DNA of 5,761 nucleotides. It comes from CAZHOV01 sp964534315. Lineage in GTDB: Bacteria; Bacteroidota; Bacteroidia; Chitinophagales; Saprospiraceae. The stretch lies in contig CAZHOV010000242.1 in the NCBI GenBank assembly GCA_964534315.1, positions 1 to 5,761 of the forward strand, written 5' to 3'. Below the pieces are notes generated by a model that saw only the letters and a list, made by a program, of their open reading frames with translations, was not told where the DNA came from and did not search any database. The translations under genes and the position numbers were made by a program. Positions 5,707-5,761 of the stretch are shown one piece after another (the stretch's first letter is position 1; the number at the start of each line of letters is the position of its first letter).

Positions 5707-5761
5707 CAATGTGCAATGTGCAATGTGCAATGTGCAATGTGCAATGTGCAATGTGCAATGT
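5707..5761. repeat. Tandem array of 7-bp CAATGTG units
   Basis: Seven perfect CAATGTG units (5707-5755) plus six bases of an eighth run off the right edge, so the total copy number is unknown. On the minus strand the array reads CACATTG and ends 6 bp before the ctlX start codon, placing it in the leader or promoter of that gene. There is no variation between copies, which points to recent expansion or active slippage. Because 7 is not a multiple of 3, every frame encodes the same 7-residue cycle and none contains a stop. Confidence 0.97.

Noticed and set aside
5701..5751. Longer ctlX starting at a TTG inside the heptamer repeat
   Set aside because: The 17 added residues are almost entirely repeat-encoded, the family domain starts at the internal ATG at 5700, and the start would depend on a rare codon with no ribosome binding site.

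Overview
The window looks like a chromosomal segment of a free-living Bacteroidota bacterium, plausibly from the Saprospiria/Cytophagia side of the phylum; the exact lineage is inference. The main support is a secreted protein that ends in a type IX secretion (Por-type) sorting domain, a system confined to this phylum. Also consistent are the lack of Shine-Dalgarno motifs before the genes, a TAnnTTTG-type -7 box, and a CtlX-type citrulline hydrolase.

Layout, left to right. Positions 1-152 are a period-8 short tandem array (GTTTCAGG units, then TACCTGGA-like units) that runs into the stop codon of a minus-strand patatin-like phospholipase (152-1192). Positions 1193-1580 have no gene but are crowded with inverted repeats, including a perfect 29-bp palindrome and a terminator for the next gene. 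A minus-strand gene (1581-3599) encodes a 672-residue secreted mosaic protein: cupredoxin, lamin-tail-like, Ig-like, OB-fold-like and T9SS sorting domains. A 201-bp divergent promoter region (3600-3800) separates it from a plus-strand lipoprotein glycerophosphodiester phosphodiesterase (3801-4727). A 17-bp perfect hairpin lies between that gene and the convergent minus-strand ctlX gene (4801-5700). The window closes with a heptamer array (5707-5761) directly upstream of the ctlX start codon.

Functionally the genes are mostly independent single units. Patatin and GDPD could act in successive steps of phospholipid breakdown, but they sit in different cell compartments and are not co-transcribed. 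CtlX belongs to citrulline/arginine catabolism. The four genes are recognisable families. The less ordinary material is in the non-coding DNA (two micro-repeat arrays abutting gene ends, a G-quadruplex-capable array, nested palindromes) and in the domain combination of the secreted copper protein. No complete new multi-gene system is evident.
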